Source: Urechis unicinctus
Taxonomy: Eukaryota; Annelida; Polychaeta; Xenopneusta; Urechidae
DNA: 64,000 nucleotides
Direction: 5' to 3'
Assembly: GCA_034190875.2 (NCBI GenBank)
Contig: CM067346.1
Coordinates: 38,859,191 to 38,923,190, forward strand
A program made the translations under genes and the position numbers. Shown one piece after another: positions 20,942 to 47,199 of the stretch. The notes beneath the pieces were generated by a model that saw only the letters and a list, made by a program, of their open reading frames with translations, had not been told where the DNA came from and ran no database searches. Position 1 is the first letter of the stretch. Each line of letters opens with the position of its first letter.

Positions 20942-23366
20942 TCAGACACTATGGTATCACCCTTGTATATTTACTCTAACATCCATGTCATGTCCATGAA
21001 CTTCACTATCATTTTACAATCATTTGTCTTGGTCACAGCCTCTCATCTGACTAACATTTCTGAACATTCATCTTCAGTTATCAATACTTTCATGGTCATG
21101 GAATTACAATAAATCCTTTTTTAAGTGGGTTATTTTTTTATTTTACATTCAGGTGATCCATGGTAATCATTACTGTAAATACATTGGCTGACAAGCATCC
21201 AACATTATAGAAGCCCAGTGTGGTCTACTAAAATGTTGTATTATTCTATAAACAGTTGTTTCTGTTAACATAATAAGGTGGTGATTGTTCTGTTGGAGCT
21301 AGGAGTCTTCTATTCCCCATTTCCTGTAATCCTCTCCTCTGGGGCATGGTGTGGAATCTTTGCCAAAAGTTTCTAGTGTCCAATAAAATCCTGTCCAATC
21401 AACAAAAAATATTGTGAGCATTGTAACAGTTCAGTAAATTAAAGAAATTACGTAGCTATTTCATTAACCCAGAATGTAACCAGTGTGGATTTCAAAATAT
21501 GTGTACACAACCTTGGATATCTACTTACCACCAAGAGCTCTGGGGAACCATCTGTGCATGGTATACCTAAAGTCTGGAATAGAACATCAATACAGTACAC
21601 AATATATTATTTGTCGTGCACACCTGTTAGATATGAGGAACAAAGAATGATCAAATTTGATCAGTAAATTATCAAAGATTGGCTTTACAAAGCTCACCTT
21701 GACTGTTGCACATCTTGACCCAGACAGCACCAGCTGAGAGAAAGAATGCTGCCTCGGCAACTATAAGAATCTTTGCTCCTTTGATTAAACTAGACCGAGC
21801 ATTGTTCTTTGGATATTTCCTCATTATTCTTAAGATGATGTTTTACATGATAAGGCTGCAAGAATATTACAATAGTTCATATGAAATGATACATGTTAGC
21901 ATAAAAGTGACTATTTTGGTTTCATGTAAGAATACATCTCAATTATTATTATTCAAGATTGGTTTGGTATGACAAGCTAACCACTACATTGTTATATATC
22001 TAGCCCCTCTGAAGTATGATATTGAGTACAGAGCACCTGTTGCAATCATCAAAAGTAGGTAAGATTCAAACGCCTGTTCCGACCTCAGGGTTTTGCACAG
22101 ACTACCTTCGTCAAATGTCAAACTGTAACTTGGCCCGATAACAAGACCGAACTATCATTCACTTTCTGCAGACAAAGAGGCCGATTGTAGGTCTAACTGC
22201 AACTATACTATTCTGTCTGATTCTAGACTTACAGGAAAGGACGTCTATGATTAAATAACGTTAAATGAAAATTGAAATGATACGTCCATGCCAGGCTAGT
22301 CTGACTTTAGCCCTACATCACGTCTGGGTAGACTATATAACTTATGTAGTCTACTCGGACGTCCAGTGGTGATAGAATCAGACTAGCCCCGGTCAGTTGG
22401 TGATATACTTATATTATACCACCGTCCAGACGGTGATATATTTATATTTTAAGTATATCACAGTTCGACCTGGGCAAGTCTGATTCTAGAAACCTTACTC
22501 AAATATTAGCCTACTTGAAAACTATTTGTTAGGTTATTGTACAATTCTATGAAATCGGATTCCGTTTAAGCGATTGATAAAGATGGAACCAATTTTAAAT
22601 TTCGAAATGGTGCTAAGTATGCTTCTGTGTCATCAGACCGGTCATACTGTGTAGACATCAAAACCGAGCAATCCTGATTGTGGTAGGGTATTAAAGTATA
22701 GACGTTAAAGTGCAACACAGATCAACTTCATTTTAGCTATTTTATGTTGTTGCATCAGCAGGACATATCTTATAATTATATACATACATTTAGTACTTCG
22801 GATTAAAGTGACAGTGAGTGATAATTCGGCAAGTACAGTACCAATGCTATGGGAGATGTCACGAGGCAGTCCATTGGCTGATTGTTTCGACAAATGAGAT
22901 CCAAGAGCACATGAGCCGGTTAACTATTAAACCAATGCACTTGATAAACACAAGAACACGTAGTCGCGATAAGAGACATAAATATGTTTGTAGTAATTTC
23001 CGTTGTTTTAAGGCGATCAGCCAAAGTATGAAGAATTGGGATTGAGAGACATTGTTCTTTTTCTGCCAAATCTCCACACTGTTAGTGAATCCATTTGGTG
23101 ATTTTCAATCTGATGCGAAATCAGAAAGGTTTGATTTAGGACATTATTTCAACAACGAATCAATCCAATAAAAAAAGGCAATATCATAACGTTAACAGGT
23201 TAACAGTAACACTAACGGTTTATCAGTTTATTACCACCGTCTTATTGATGTATATGTGTATACTACCGCGCGACCTGGGCTAATCATTGGACAGAATTCA
23301 ATGGAAAAAAACATATTTCTGCAAATGTACTAATGTATTTCGCTTTGTTTTGTTCAAGATCTGAGG
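20942..23366. other. CDC23 3' UTR and spacer to SLC30A6
   Basis: Begins with the CDC23 3' UTR (polyadenylation signal at 21108). No gene is recognised after that. A palindromic element lies at 22294-22462. The SLC30A6 promoter and any 5' UTR exon should lie in the right part, but no specific site can be assigned. Confidence 0.5.
22294..22462. repeat. Pair of adjacent palindromic units
   Basis: GGCTAGTCTGA at 22294 pairs with TCAGACTAGCC ending at 22388. Inside are further complementary arms around GTAGACTATATAAC and GTAGTCTAC. Just to the right, GTGATATACTTA pairs with TAAGTATATCAC across about 60 bp. The stretch could fold into two hairpins and looks like one or two small inverted-repeat elements. 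Confidence 0.6.
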
Positions 23367-26300
23367 ATGCATGGTTCCTCAGTTGTGGATATGCCGGTAT
23401 GAATTCAATTTATTATGCCCTATTTATGGAAAACATTGCAACACAGTCCTATTTAAAATGATTCCCAATGAGTTGTAATCGTTTGATATTGTGATTATTG
23501 TCTATCCATTTGTGTTCAGGGCACTATACACCCCTTTCCCTCCACCAACAATTCATTTGTGGGTAATGTGACTGGGGCATTGGTTCAAGTGCTGCAGGAA
23601 CCGCAGGTGGGTTGAACCGCTCATTAAGACTGGTGTTATTTTGTTTTAACTTTAACAAACTGCCTGTATCGATGTCAAGTGATGTGGAGATGTGTACTCT
23701 GCGCAGGGTAAGCGAGTTTTTGGATTTATGACAATCAACATCCTGGTGACTGCAATGCTCCTCATCTGGTGTGTGGCCACCAATAGCATGGGTATGTATG
23801 TTATACTCTCACTTTCTACCTACAGCCTTTTACAAAACACTGTGTGTCAGGATATATGGTGTGCAAACTGATTAATGATGAACAAATTATTGAATTGAAT
23901 TGAATCACTTCAACATGTTACTGTGTGTCTGATGTTGGAATACATGTGTGTGTGTTTCCAGCCCTAACAGCTTTCACGTACCTCACTATATTCGACTTGT
24001 TCTACATGATCACATCCCTCATCTCGCTCTGGGTCCACAAGCAAAAACCCTCGGCGGTATTCTCATTTGGGTAAGCTTTTACTGTCATGAACAATCACTG
24101 TAATCTATAGTGTTTCTGATTTCGATCATATTTTGATAATGATGTTGAATTTTCAGGTATCAACGCTTTGAAGTTCTTGCTGTTTTTGCCAGCTCTATTC
24201 TTGCCATATTAGGATCACTATTTATTGTTAAGGAAAGGTGAGTGATTGTTGTTAAAATGAAGACATTTGTATGCTTCTCAATACTGATATTATACATTAT
24301 TATTGGCTCATTTTGTTGATGGTCATGGTTGTTGTGTGTAGTATAGAGAGAATGGTGGTCCAGCCAGATGTACACACGTAAGTACAACTTGGCAGCTTAA
24401 TGTCAAATCAGGAGCAATAATGATCTTTTGAAAGTGCTTTCATCTTGCATTTTTTCTGACACAGGATGTTTTCCATAGTGGATTCATTGTCATATATTTT
24501 AATATGTTATATCTATCATCAACAAATGTCCTCAGTGTTTATAGCATAGATTATGGTGTATGATTGTGTGAGCAGGGGTCGATTGCTGGTAGGAACATGT
24601 GTGGGGTTGGTGTGGCATCTTGTCGTCACATACAGTGTAAAGAACAGTGCATTCCAACACGTCATCGAGGCATCTGCATCCAGCTGGCTCCAGGAACATG
24701 TCTCTGACATCAGCCAAAGGTTAACTCACATACTTCAACCTGTTTTAGTTTTCTCTAAGGAAGGCTGTATTAATTTGCGTTTTGAAAATCTTCAAATTTA
24801 TGAGTTGTGTTTTTTACTAAAATGGATTTGACACGTACATGCTTCATTATGACGGTGATGTTGATAAACATGATGCTGTATGATGGTAATGATGATGACT
24901 GATGATTGCATCAATGATAACATTGCCAGCCCTTCTCTTCCAGTCTCTGCCATGTGGTACCAGGCTTCAGTAAGCTGCTGCTGCCCCGCATCAACCCCTT
25001 CGCCCTGGTCGGCTTCGCGTGTTCCATCGCTCTGGTCATTGTCCACGTTCTCATCGACATCAAGTGGGTGGAGCTATATTATCCAATCACAGAATGTAAC
25101 GTCTGTTGAGTCACATGTTTATATTGTGGACCCTAGTATGTGTTCTACTTAATACCAACAATTATGTAATGGGTATACTTTGATGTTTCATTGATAACCT
25201 TTGACATACTGTGTTATCTAACATGACTGTTGTACTGTTTTATTAACACATAAAGAACTTGTGTCTCTATGATTGGGGGGGGGGGGGGTGGTGTTGCAAC
25301 CCATTCCCATTGTTTGGAAATTGTGCCCCTGAAAATAGATACCAAGCATTACCTGTAATGTGTGAATGCTATGGTAGTTACCACGCAGTGGTAGTTGTGT
25401 TAACTATAACACCTGTCTATTGTGTGAGGCAGAAACTGTTACACCTGTCTGTTGTGTGAGGCAGAAACTATAACACGTCTGTTGTGTGAGGCATTTACTA
25501 TAACACCTGTCTGTTGTGTGAGGCAGTAATTATAAAACCTGTCTATGTTGTGTGACAGTGCTTACAACGGGACAGACACGTGGGCTGCTGTCCTCATTGC
25601 TCTGATGACCAGTGGTACGATGTTCCCCATGAGTGTCTACAGTGGCAAGATCCTCCTCCAGGTTGGTTCTCGTCTTGTCAGCTTTGCATACCTGTCCACC
25701 ATGTGAGCATAGCTTACGTTGTTGTTTGGGTTTTCTAGACAACACCGGCGCACTTGCTGGGCCAGCTTGATAAGTGTCTACGGGAAGCAGCCACCCTCGA
25801 TGGAGTGCTGGAGTTCCGGAATGAGCACTTCTGGACACTTGCATTCGGCAACATGGTAAGTTAGTAATAGAGGCATTCAAAAAGTTTGATTTTAGCTATT
25901 ACCTCACATGAAAGACACTGTGTTACATTGTAAAGTGGGGTTCATTTTAATGGTGCTGTGATAAAATAAGAGCTTGGTGCTTAACAATAATTTTGTGTTG
26001 TTATTTGTTAGTGACGTGGCGTTGGTGGTTATCATGTACACAATAAGGTGCAACTTGATGATCTAATCGTACACAATTTTGTGACTGTGTACCAGTGTGC
26101 CTCGGTGCATGTGCGAGTACGGCGAGATGCAGACGAGCAGTTAGTACTGGCACACGTCTCCAATCGCCTTGCCAACCTCATCCCCATTCTCACTGTCCAC
26201 ATCTTCAAGGATGACTGGATGCGTCCCAGCAGCTCTCAGATCCTGGGGGATCCATCGCTCTTCCCGAAGAAAGCCATCAGTCCTACACCTCAATCAGTCA

Positions 26301-26620
26301 GCTCGGATGGCAGCAATTCCTACAGCTCTGTATATCGCCCTGCCTCGACTATAGGGGCCAGACCTGTAGCTTCCCCTATCAGCTCAGCTGCAAGTACCCT
26401 TCCAACTTCACCATGGCCTAGTAACAATGCCACAAACAATGTAACCAGTGTTGGTGTGTCAAGGACTCCAGCAGCCCAGCTTCTTGCTAGTAATTACACA
26501 CAGAGGTCTCCACCATCACTCAACATTAGTTTACAAGGTACATCTCTGGCTGGGGGGTTCACTCAGCCACCAGCTTCAACCCGAGCTGAACTTGGTAGCA
26601 ACGGGAGCAAGGATCACTGA
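23367..26620 (+). CDS. SLC30A6: Zinc transporter 6 (11 exons)
   Basis: A cation diffusion facilitator of the ZnT6 type. The human protein pairs with ZnT5 in the early secretory pathway to load zinc into enzymes such as alkaline phosphatase. Exons: 23367-23396, 23520-23606, 23707-23791, 23962-24070, 24157-24237, 24342-24377, 24576-24719, 24944-25063, 25559-25661, 25739-25855 and 26096-26620. Phases match; 478 aa (human 461). Six hydrophobic segments lie near residues 44-64, 68-92, 107-130, 144-165, 207-230 and 238-262. The cytosolic domain includes LDGVLEFRNEHFWTLAFGN and SVHVRVRRDADEQLVLAHVS, followed by a Ser/Pro/Thr-rich tail. The HxxxD zinc-site pattern of active family members is not seen in segment 2 or 5 (segment 2 reads YLTIFDLF). 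This agrees with ZnT6 being the non-transporting partner. The start in exon 1 gives MPGTIHPF across the junction, like the human MGTIH start. AATAAA is at 26669. Confidence 0.95.
25380..25556. repeat. Minisatellite against the SLC30A6 exon 9 acceptor
   Basis: Four to five copies of a roughly 35-bp unit with ACACCTGTCTGTTGTGTGAG then GCAG. The final copy, ACCTGTCTATGTTGTGTGACAG, is the actual splice acceptor used for exon 9 (starts 25559). Each unit therefore carries an acceptor-like pyrimidine/GT-rich stretch ending in AG. Confidence 0.8.
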
Positions 26621-26674
26621 CTCCTGACATCCATGATCAACTGCTTTACTCATATGTTATACTGCGTCAATAAA

Positions 26675-27367
26675 TGTGTTATTCTCTTGCTGCTAGTTGG
26701 GTCAACACACATTGGAATGTTAAGAGTGGATTTTGACGATGCTCCCCGAGGGTTTCACTAGTGCTGCAAAACATCACATTCACCTTTGAGACATCTTTAT
26801 TTTGCATTGTTTAGGTTGGCAACATGAATCCAATTTGATTGTTTATTAAGTTCTATCAATTGAAGTGTGTACATGTATTCTCCTTTAATTCAGGTCACCA
26901 TATATGCCACAGAGATGAGAAACATCTGTGGACCACTAGATATACAACAATACACACCGTATGGCTGTTATTTTTAGGGTGTAGAGCATTTCATTAACAA
27001 CAAGACCCTCAACCACCCAAACATACTTACGATAAGACATAACCACACAAAGAAAATTATCTGGTTATATAAGCTATGATATGGTTATAGATTGACACAT
27101 TTAACCACAACATACTACACGAGGATCAGTGTGCTACATCACAGAAAGTAAAAATGCATGTTGTAGCATGCAGGTAAAAGCATATATACACCATTATTAA
27201 ACCTATAAAATACACAACACTAATATCTATTAACAGAACTGATGGGATTGTCTCTATTTCTATAAAATAGCCAAGCTATTATATTATTCCCATTCATTTC
27301 CATTTGAACTCACAAACAAGAACACTCCTCAATTATAATCTCCGTTTCTCAGCAGTTTGAAGCTAGC
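26675..27367. other. Convergent 3' spacer between SLC30A6 and MIS18BP1
   Basis: About 0.7 kb where the two 3' UTRs face each other. TTTATT at about 26796 and 26842 would be AATAAA on the minus strand and could end MIS18BP1 transcripts. No other feature was seen. Confidence 0.55.
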
Positions 27368-38375
<11,008 letters not shown>

Positions 38376-38458
38376 TTTTCTCGCTGAAACAGAACACCAA
38401 CAACAGGCTAAAGCTAACTTATTAGGTCAATAGCTGGCACTCATAAGAGAACCTATTA

Positions 38459-38562
38459 ACATGTCTAATGAATACTTTGACGCATCAAGTTAACATCTTT
38501 TGTTGTCACAGACTCTGGAGCGAACAGCAGAGCAGAACCCCAGGAGTCAGGGATGTAGAAAA
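38459..38562. repeat. Relic matching the right end of the nested element at 54 kb
   Basis: The blocks TGTCTAATGAAT, GACTCTGGAGCGA and AACCCCAGGAGTCAGGGA recur in the same order at 54379-54483, the right end of the 536-bp element nested in the gypsy copy. The left end is not seen here, so this is a diverged or solo end of that family. Confidence 0.6.
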
Positions 38563-39152
38563 GGATTAGATGCATATGTACAGCATTCAGAGTTGGGACT
38601 AGGAAATTTGTTTTACTTCAGGAACTGAGCACTTGTAATTTGAATGGAACTCTCTGTTAGTAACAGAATGGCACAACTTACTTGTATCTAATGCTCCCTG
38701 GTGATAATCAAATGACGATCAGGCAAACAAGTCTATTGAGCAGGGTTTTGGTATATGGTCTAACGCTGGGATTCTAGATTAGGGAATTTTTTATTCATAG
38801 CTGGGCATATGGGACAATCCAGGTGATCAGACCCTTGGGGGAAAGGATAGGGTCAGGGAAAAGTGTGACCAATGTGAAATCTATACAAATCAATTGGTGT
38901 GGACTGTTATTGAACTGAATGCACACGTGATTATGGCGAGTGGAGATTAAATTGATAAAGTAAAATGCTCCACCAGAATGTGAAAAAACAACACATTTCT
39001 ATATCCCTTTATCTAATTCAGTTGCTAGCAGATTGTGTCAAAATACATTATTCCTTTCTTGCCAAAACACCATTCAGAATCAAATAATCGAGAGACTGAT
39101 ACTATTACCCATTAATGCGGAAATTGAAGATTCAGAACGGTATATAAAACGA

Positions 39153-39328
39153 GAGGCCCATGGGTACATGGGGGAACTTGGCAAACTGCATCCAAATAAT
39201 TGCGAGAATTCCAGAATCGGGCCAAAATTGACCAAAATTGGCCAAAAATTACCTCCATGGGCCTCTTGTAAGTGTAGCGCGAGAGGCAGGTTGTTGTAAT
39301 CAAGTTTCCCCATGTACCCATGGGCCTC
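39153..39328. mobile_element. 176-bp inverted-repeat element (GAGGCCCATGGG type)
   Basis: A 28-bp inverted repeat with one mismatch bounds the element. It begins GAGGCCCATGGGTACATGGG at 39153, and the complement ends at 39328. The middle has no coding capacity. I recall GAGGCCCATGGG-type repeats as common in mollusc genomes, but could not check this. Confidence 0.75.
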
Positions 39329-39545
39329 TTGTGAATAATGAAAATCATTAAGATTGCAAAGACATTCATGGGAAATTAAAAATCATAATGTGCAAAACAG
39401 ATGATATGAAGGACTGAGGCAAAGCTATCGTGACCGGAAGTGACGTCATCGACATCCACAATTTTTAAGGATACGTCTTAGCATGTCTTTGAGAACATGT
39501 AAACCAATTTTTATTACCATCGGACACGTATTGACTGTTTTATGG

Positions 39546-40245
39546 GCGCTCAACATATTCATGAAACATTTGTTGCAATTTGGACCGATACCACGATTTT
39601 TCGACCTTAGGCGCTTGGGAAAACCGCTGGTTGGATGGCCACATATGTCATTAGAAAAAGTTTGCAATTAGAATGAGCTACACGATGGTGTAAACTATGT
39701 AACGATCCGACTATTATTAACGGAGTAATTCGAGATACTAGTTTTTCACTTATTCGATGACCTTGACCTTAATTTTGGGTCAAGGTCAAAACAAAACCTC
39801 TCGGTTCTGCACACTATTGCCACCTAACGATTGGTGAAAAAAAAATTGGAAAATTTGCAATATTGCTACCTGTATCGCTGATCACAAAAAAATGATTACT
39901 TAGAGGCGCTCAACATGTTCATGAAGCTTATGTTGACATTTGGACCGATACCATGATTTTTCGACCTTATGCGCTTGGGAAAACCGTCGGTGCGATTGCC
40001 ATATATGTCATTAGAAAAAGTTTGCAATTAGAATGAGCTACACGATGGTGTAAAGTTTTTAACAATCCGAGTTATTCGAGGTACTAGTTTTTCACTTAAT
40101 CGATGACCCTGACCTTAGTTTTGGGTCAAGATCAAAAGAAAACCTGTCGGTTCTGCGCATCATGGGCGCCTAACGATTGGCGAAGAAAAAATTGGAAAAT
40201 TTCAAAAATTGCGACCTGTATCGCAAAACAAAAAATTGTTTACAA
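39546..40245 (+). repeat. Tandem duplication of a 360-bp unit
   Basis: The block starting GCGCTCAACAT at 39546 recurs at 39906 with the same order of sub-blocks: TTTGGACCGATACCA, GATTTTTCGACCTTA, AGTTTGCAATTAGAATGAGC, GACCTTGACCTTA. Divergence is perhaps 10-15 percent by eye. No ORF spans a unit. It may be a satellite-like or transposon-derived tandem pair. Confidence 0.8.
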
Positions 40246-41431
40246 ACCAACATCCAAACATCCCACAAACATAAGGACCGGGCTGATCGCCATAACTTGG
40301 CGAAGGGATTCGCCAAGTTAAATATCACCTTAAACGGTTGGACTGAATGTAAGCAGTAAAGGTGTGTGGTTGTTTCGTACACATGCATTTTGTACACAGA
40401 TGGTTGTTTTGTACACGCTACTGGGGGTCGTTATGTCCTGTATTGAATATGAGGTGCATATAATTAGTGGTTTGGGTCGTTTCTAGTTTTATGCATTTAG
40501 TTATCCAGACGGTTCGAATTATTACTAATCATATTTATCAAGCTAAACTTGAACAAAGATTAAGAAGGATAAGGGTACCTTTTTAACATGGGTACTTATT
40601 TAAGCATACCACTTGGAACAATCAATCTAATCAATGTGCACAAAATAACCGATCTGCAGTGTACAAAACAACCAGTGTATGAAAACGACCTGTAATCACA
40701 GTAGATACAGGCCAGAGTTTTTAGCCTAAGACTTAGGCTATGGCCACTACTCCAATGATAGCGTCGACTGTAATTGTACATTCAAAATTTAAATTGGCGA
40801 TTATAGGGATGATGGATTCATGCTCCTATGGATAAAATCACACATGCTGATTTCCAGATTACTTGTCACAAACATGATGGTCTAAAACTACGAATAGCGT
40901 ATTAATATATCGAGGCGTAAACACCTCTGGCAGCCAATGGCAGGGATCAAATTTGGGAGGCTGGGTGGAACAGAGTGGATAATCGTACCGAAAAACGGGC
41001 GCCATATCCCGCCATCCGATTGACGGCGATTCAGCGGACAGTCGGATTGGCCGAAATTTTGACTTGAACAGATCATTAACAATTCCCACTAAACTCGAAA
41101 AGAGGATAACTTACAGTAAAAGGTGAGTTTTAATCGTCATTCACTCAATCGGCGAATTTATTTATGTGGAGTGTTCGTTTACATGCTAACATAAATTAAC
41201 TTCAATTAAATTCGTAAAATCAAAAACGGCGCTGTTTATCATTTTTAACCGGAAGTGGTCTTCATTTACCGTAAACGTCATTTCATTCGCATTAAATATT
41301 GGGAACGTCAACAAAAACAACACTAACTCAGAAGTGCAACATGACTACAGTACAGAAGACAAATTTTACGTTCCTATCTAACTATTGGGCGCTGAGGGAA
41401 TTATTTCTAACAACTGTTAAAGTGACTGAAC

Positions 41432-42250
<819 letters not shown>

Positions 42251-42363
42251 GTAATTATTTTCAAAACATTATCGAATATTCTGCCGATATATGAAGGGTT
42301 ATTTTATCAATTATAAATTTATCTACCTTATGTCATGCATCATCGAAACATGCACCATGTGTA

Positions 42364-42480
42364 TTAGGCAAAGGAACTCCGCCTCTGACAGCGCCGCGCT
42401 ATTAACTACTTTCGATCTCTCGCATCCATGCTGTAGAGGCATTAGATCATCAAAACACCAGGAGCGAGTGCCTTGCCAAC
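42364..42480 (+). repeat. Dispersed repeat R1, copy 2
   Basis: AACTCCGCCTCTGACAGCG, TTCGATCTCTCGCATCC, CATCAAAACACCAGGAGCG and CTTGCCAAC follow in the same order as at 11150. It lies about 120 bp right of a (TA)n tract, and its right end is about 140 bp before the GLO1 start codon. Confidence 0.75.
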
Positions 42481-42619
42481 ATGTGTATTTGCAGATCGCC
42501 ATCGTTTCCTGAGGTCGGTAGGTTTTGTAAACATATCACCACCTCCAGAATTCTCCAGCTGCACGCTGAAACAAGAGCTCTGTTTTTTGTGAGACGTTTA
42601 CTAAATATCGATATTCATT

Positions 42620-45250
<2,631 letters not shown>

Positions 45251-46714
45251 TGCAGTCATCAACGATTTCTTGCCGACTCAAGATGGTTGGCTTGTCAGGG
45301 AAATATACAGGTTCATGGAATGAAGCCATTGCTTGTATACTTACTTGCTGCCTCTTACCTTTACAAAAACTGACAGCATATTACTGTTTGGTATGATATA
45401 TTTTAACTCTACTTATACCTGCGAAGGCTGTGATATCAAAGATTGTTTACTCTTATATATTTTAGTCATAATTATGGCAAATGTTGTTTTCATGTGTAAT
45501 ATCATCATTTCAGATGTATTGCCTGTCAGCTCATTAATTACTTTTTATATATGTATTGATAGCCTTAACCATTTGGGCTGGTATTTTAGGAGATAAATCC
45601 TGTTGGGTAGAATACATCTGATCTGTATCATTTTATTATCTTCACAAAACCATTATCTGTGTGGTGCCTTATGAGATATTAATCCATATACCTGAAGGAT
45701 ATGGTGTAAAGGCGTAAAATATGTAGTTAAATGTGTTTATCATGCATTACTTTTGATTAATCCTGTTGCTTATTATTCAGGAGACAAAGCCATTATCAAA
45801 CTTATCAGATGATGTGAACAATGGCCTTTTAACAGTGATGGTTTTTATGGGGTTTTTAAGGGATTGAATCTGACTTTGTCAACCATTGGAAAAAAAGCAT
45901 TAAGTTTCTGTCTCAACAGCTGATTAAGTTAAGTTTTCTCAGAATTTTGCAATATGGGCAGCCATTCTCATTTATTTGTTAACAATAACTGTGGTCACTA
46001 TTTATATAGCTCTGCTTATATATGTTGTTACAATGTTACAGTTATAAATAAACTAGTTTCACAGTATTTTCCATTTCCATGCATTTTATTGATGTGCTTG
46101 GTCAAATATCATAGCACCCACATCTTCCTGTAATATCAAAAGCTTCTTGGACAATTTTCATATTGTTTCTTTGAAATAGAGGTTAAGGTAAAATAAAGTA
46201 TGGTTGAGTACCTTTCAATATCATAGTTTATTTAAGGAGAATTGAGGTCGAAGCTTCTTCATCATCTTTTTCTTCTTCTTGTACAGTACTGGATCTTCTG
46301 TGATGGATCGTCGTTTCATTACATCCTTTCAATGTTTCCGCTAAGGCCATATGCATTTGTCCTTTGCAATTCAAACTTGGTCTTCTAACATATAACGTAA
46401 AAGCTCGTGGGAACATAACTAGCTCTGAGATAAAATATGGTAAGGTGCAACAATTTCATTCCCTATGAATTGTATCTATGTCACTGATAATAGGTATAAA
46501 AAAGGAAACGTAAGCATATGTAGTGCTGCTAAAACGGAGTGAACATAAGTTATATTTTAACTATTGTAAAACCAAGAGGAGCTGGATCATTAATTCATGG
46601 TTTGTTCCATTGATTGTCATTTGTTTGTACATCAAATGGCATTGAATCATATTACAAGGAATTACAAGCGAAGTCTAATATATCTCGCCTGAATTGATTG
46701 AATGAAATAGTGGC
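45251..46714. other. GLO1 3' UTR and downstream spacer
   Basis: Contains the probable GLO1 3' UTR (AATAAA at 46047). No further gene or repeat is recognised up to the composite repeat at 46715. Confidence 0.5.
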
Positions 46715-46945
46715 CTTATCCTGGATAGGGGTGTGCCGCGGGACCTCAAAAACCCGTACCCGTCGTACAAGGTCAAAATGGCCAAAAGCATACCCCGTCG
46801 TACAAGGTATTATGCGAATGTATAACCCGTCGTACAGATTGAAGCTGAAAAACATACCCCGTTGTACAAGTATGAGGCCAAAAAACCCGTCGTACAAGTC
46901 GAGAGGCCGAAAAAACATACCCCGTCGCGCGGCACATATATACTA
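46715..46945. repeat. GC-rich composite repeat, copy 2
   Basis: Nearly identical to 7420-7620: GGATAGGGGTGTGCCGCGGG, then four to five copies of the CCCGTCGTACAAG phrase, ending at CCCGTCGCGCGGCACATAT. It has one extra unit (ACAAGTCGAGAGGCCGAAAA) compared with copy 1. The similarity falls away sharply outside these limits. Confidence 0.8.
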
Positions 46946-47199
46946 CCTCTATACACATAAGTGCCCCCCCACAGGGGTTGAAGGTACCATAGCACTGCAG
47001 TACTTCAACTCACTAGCATAAAAAATACAACTTGTCAAAAATTAAGTGCTAATATTGAAGCTTAATCTACATTGGTGGTAAATTTTATCCATGAGAGGTT
47101 AATTCTCTCAAAAATTATTTATGCTATTTGGTCAAAAATAATTTCCAGTGACAATAGCATAAAATTGCTTCATTGATATGTGTACCATACCAATAGTAT

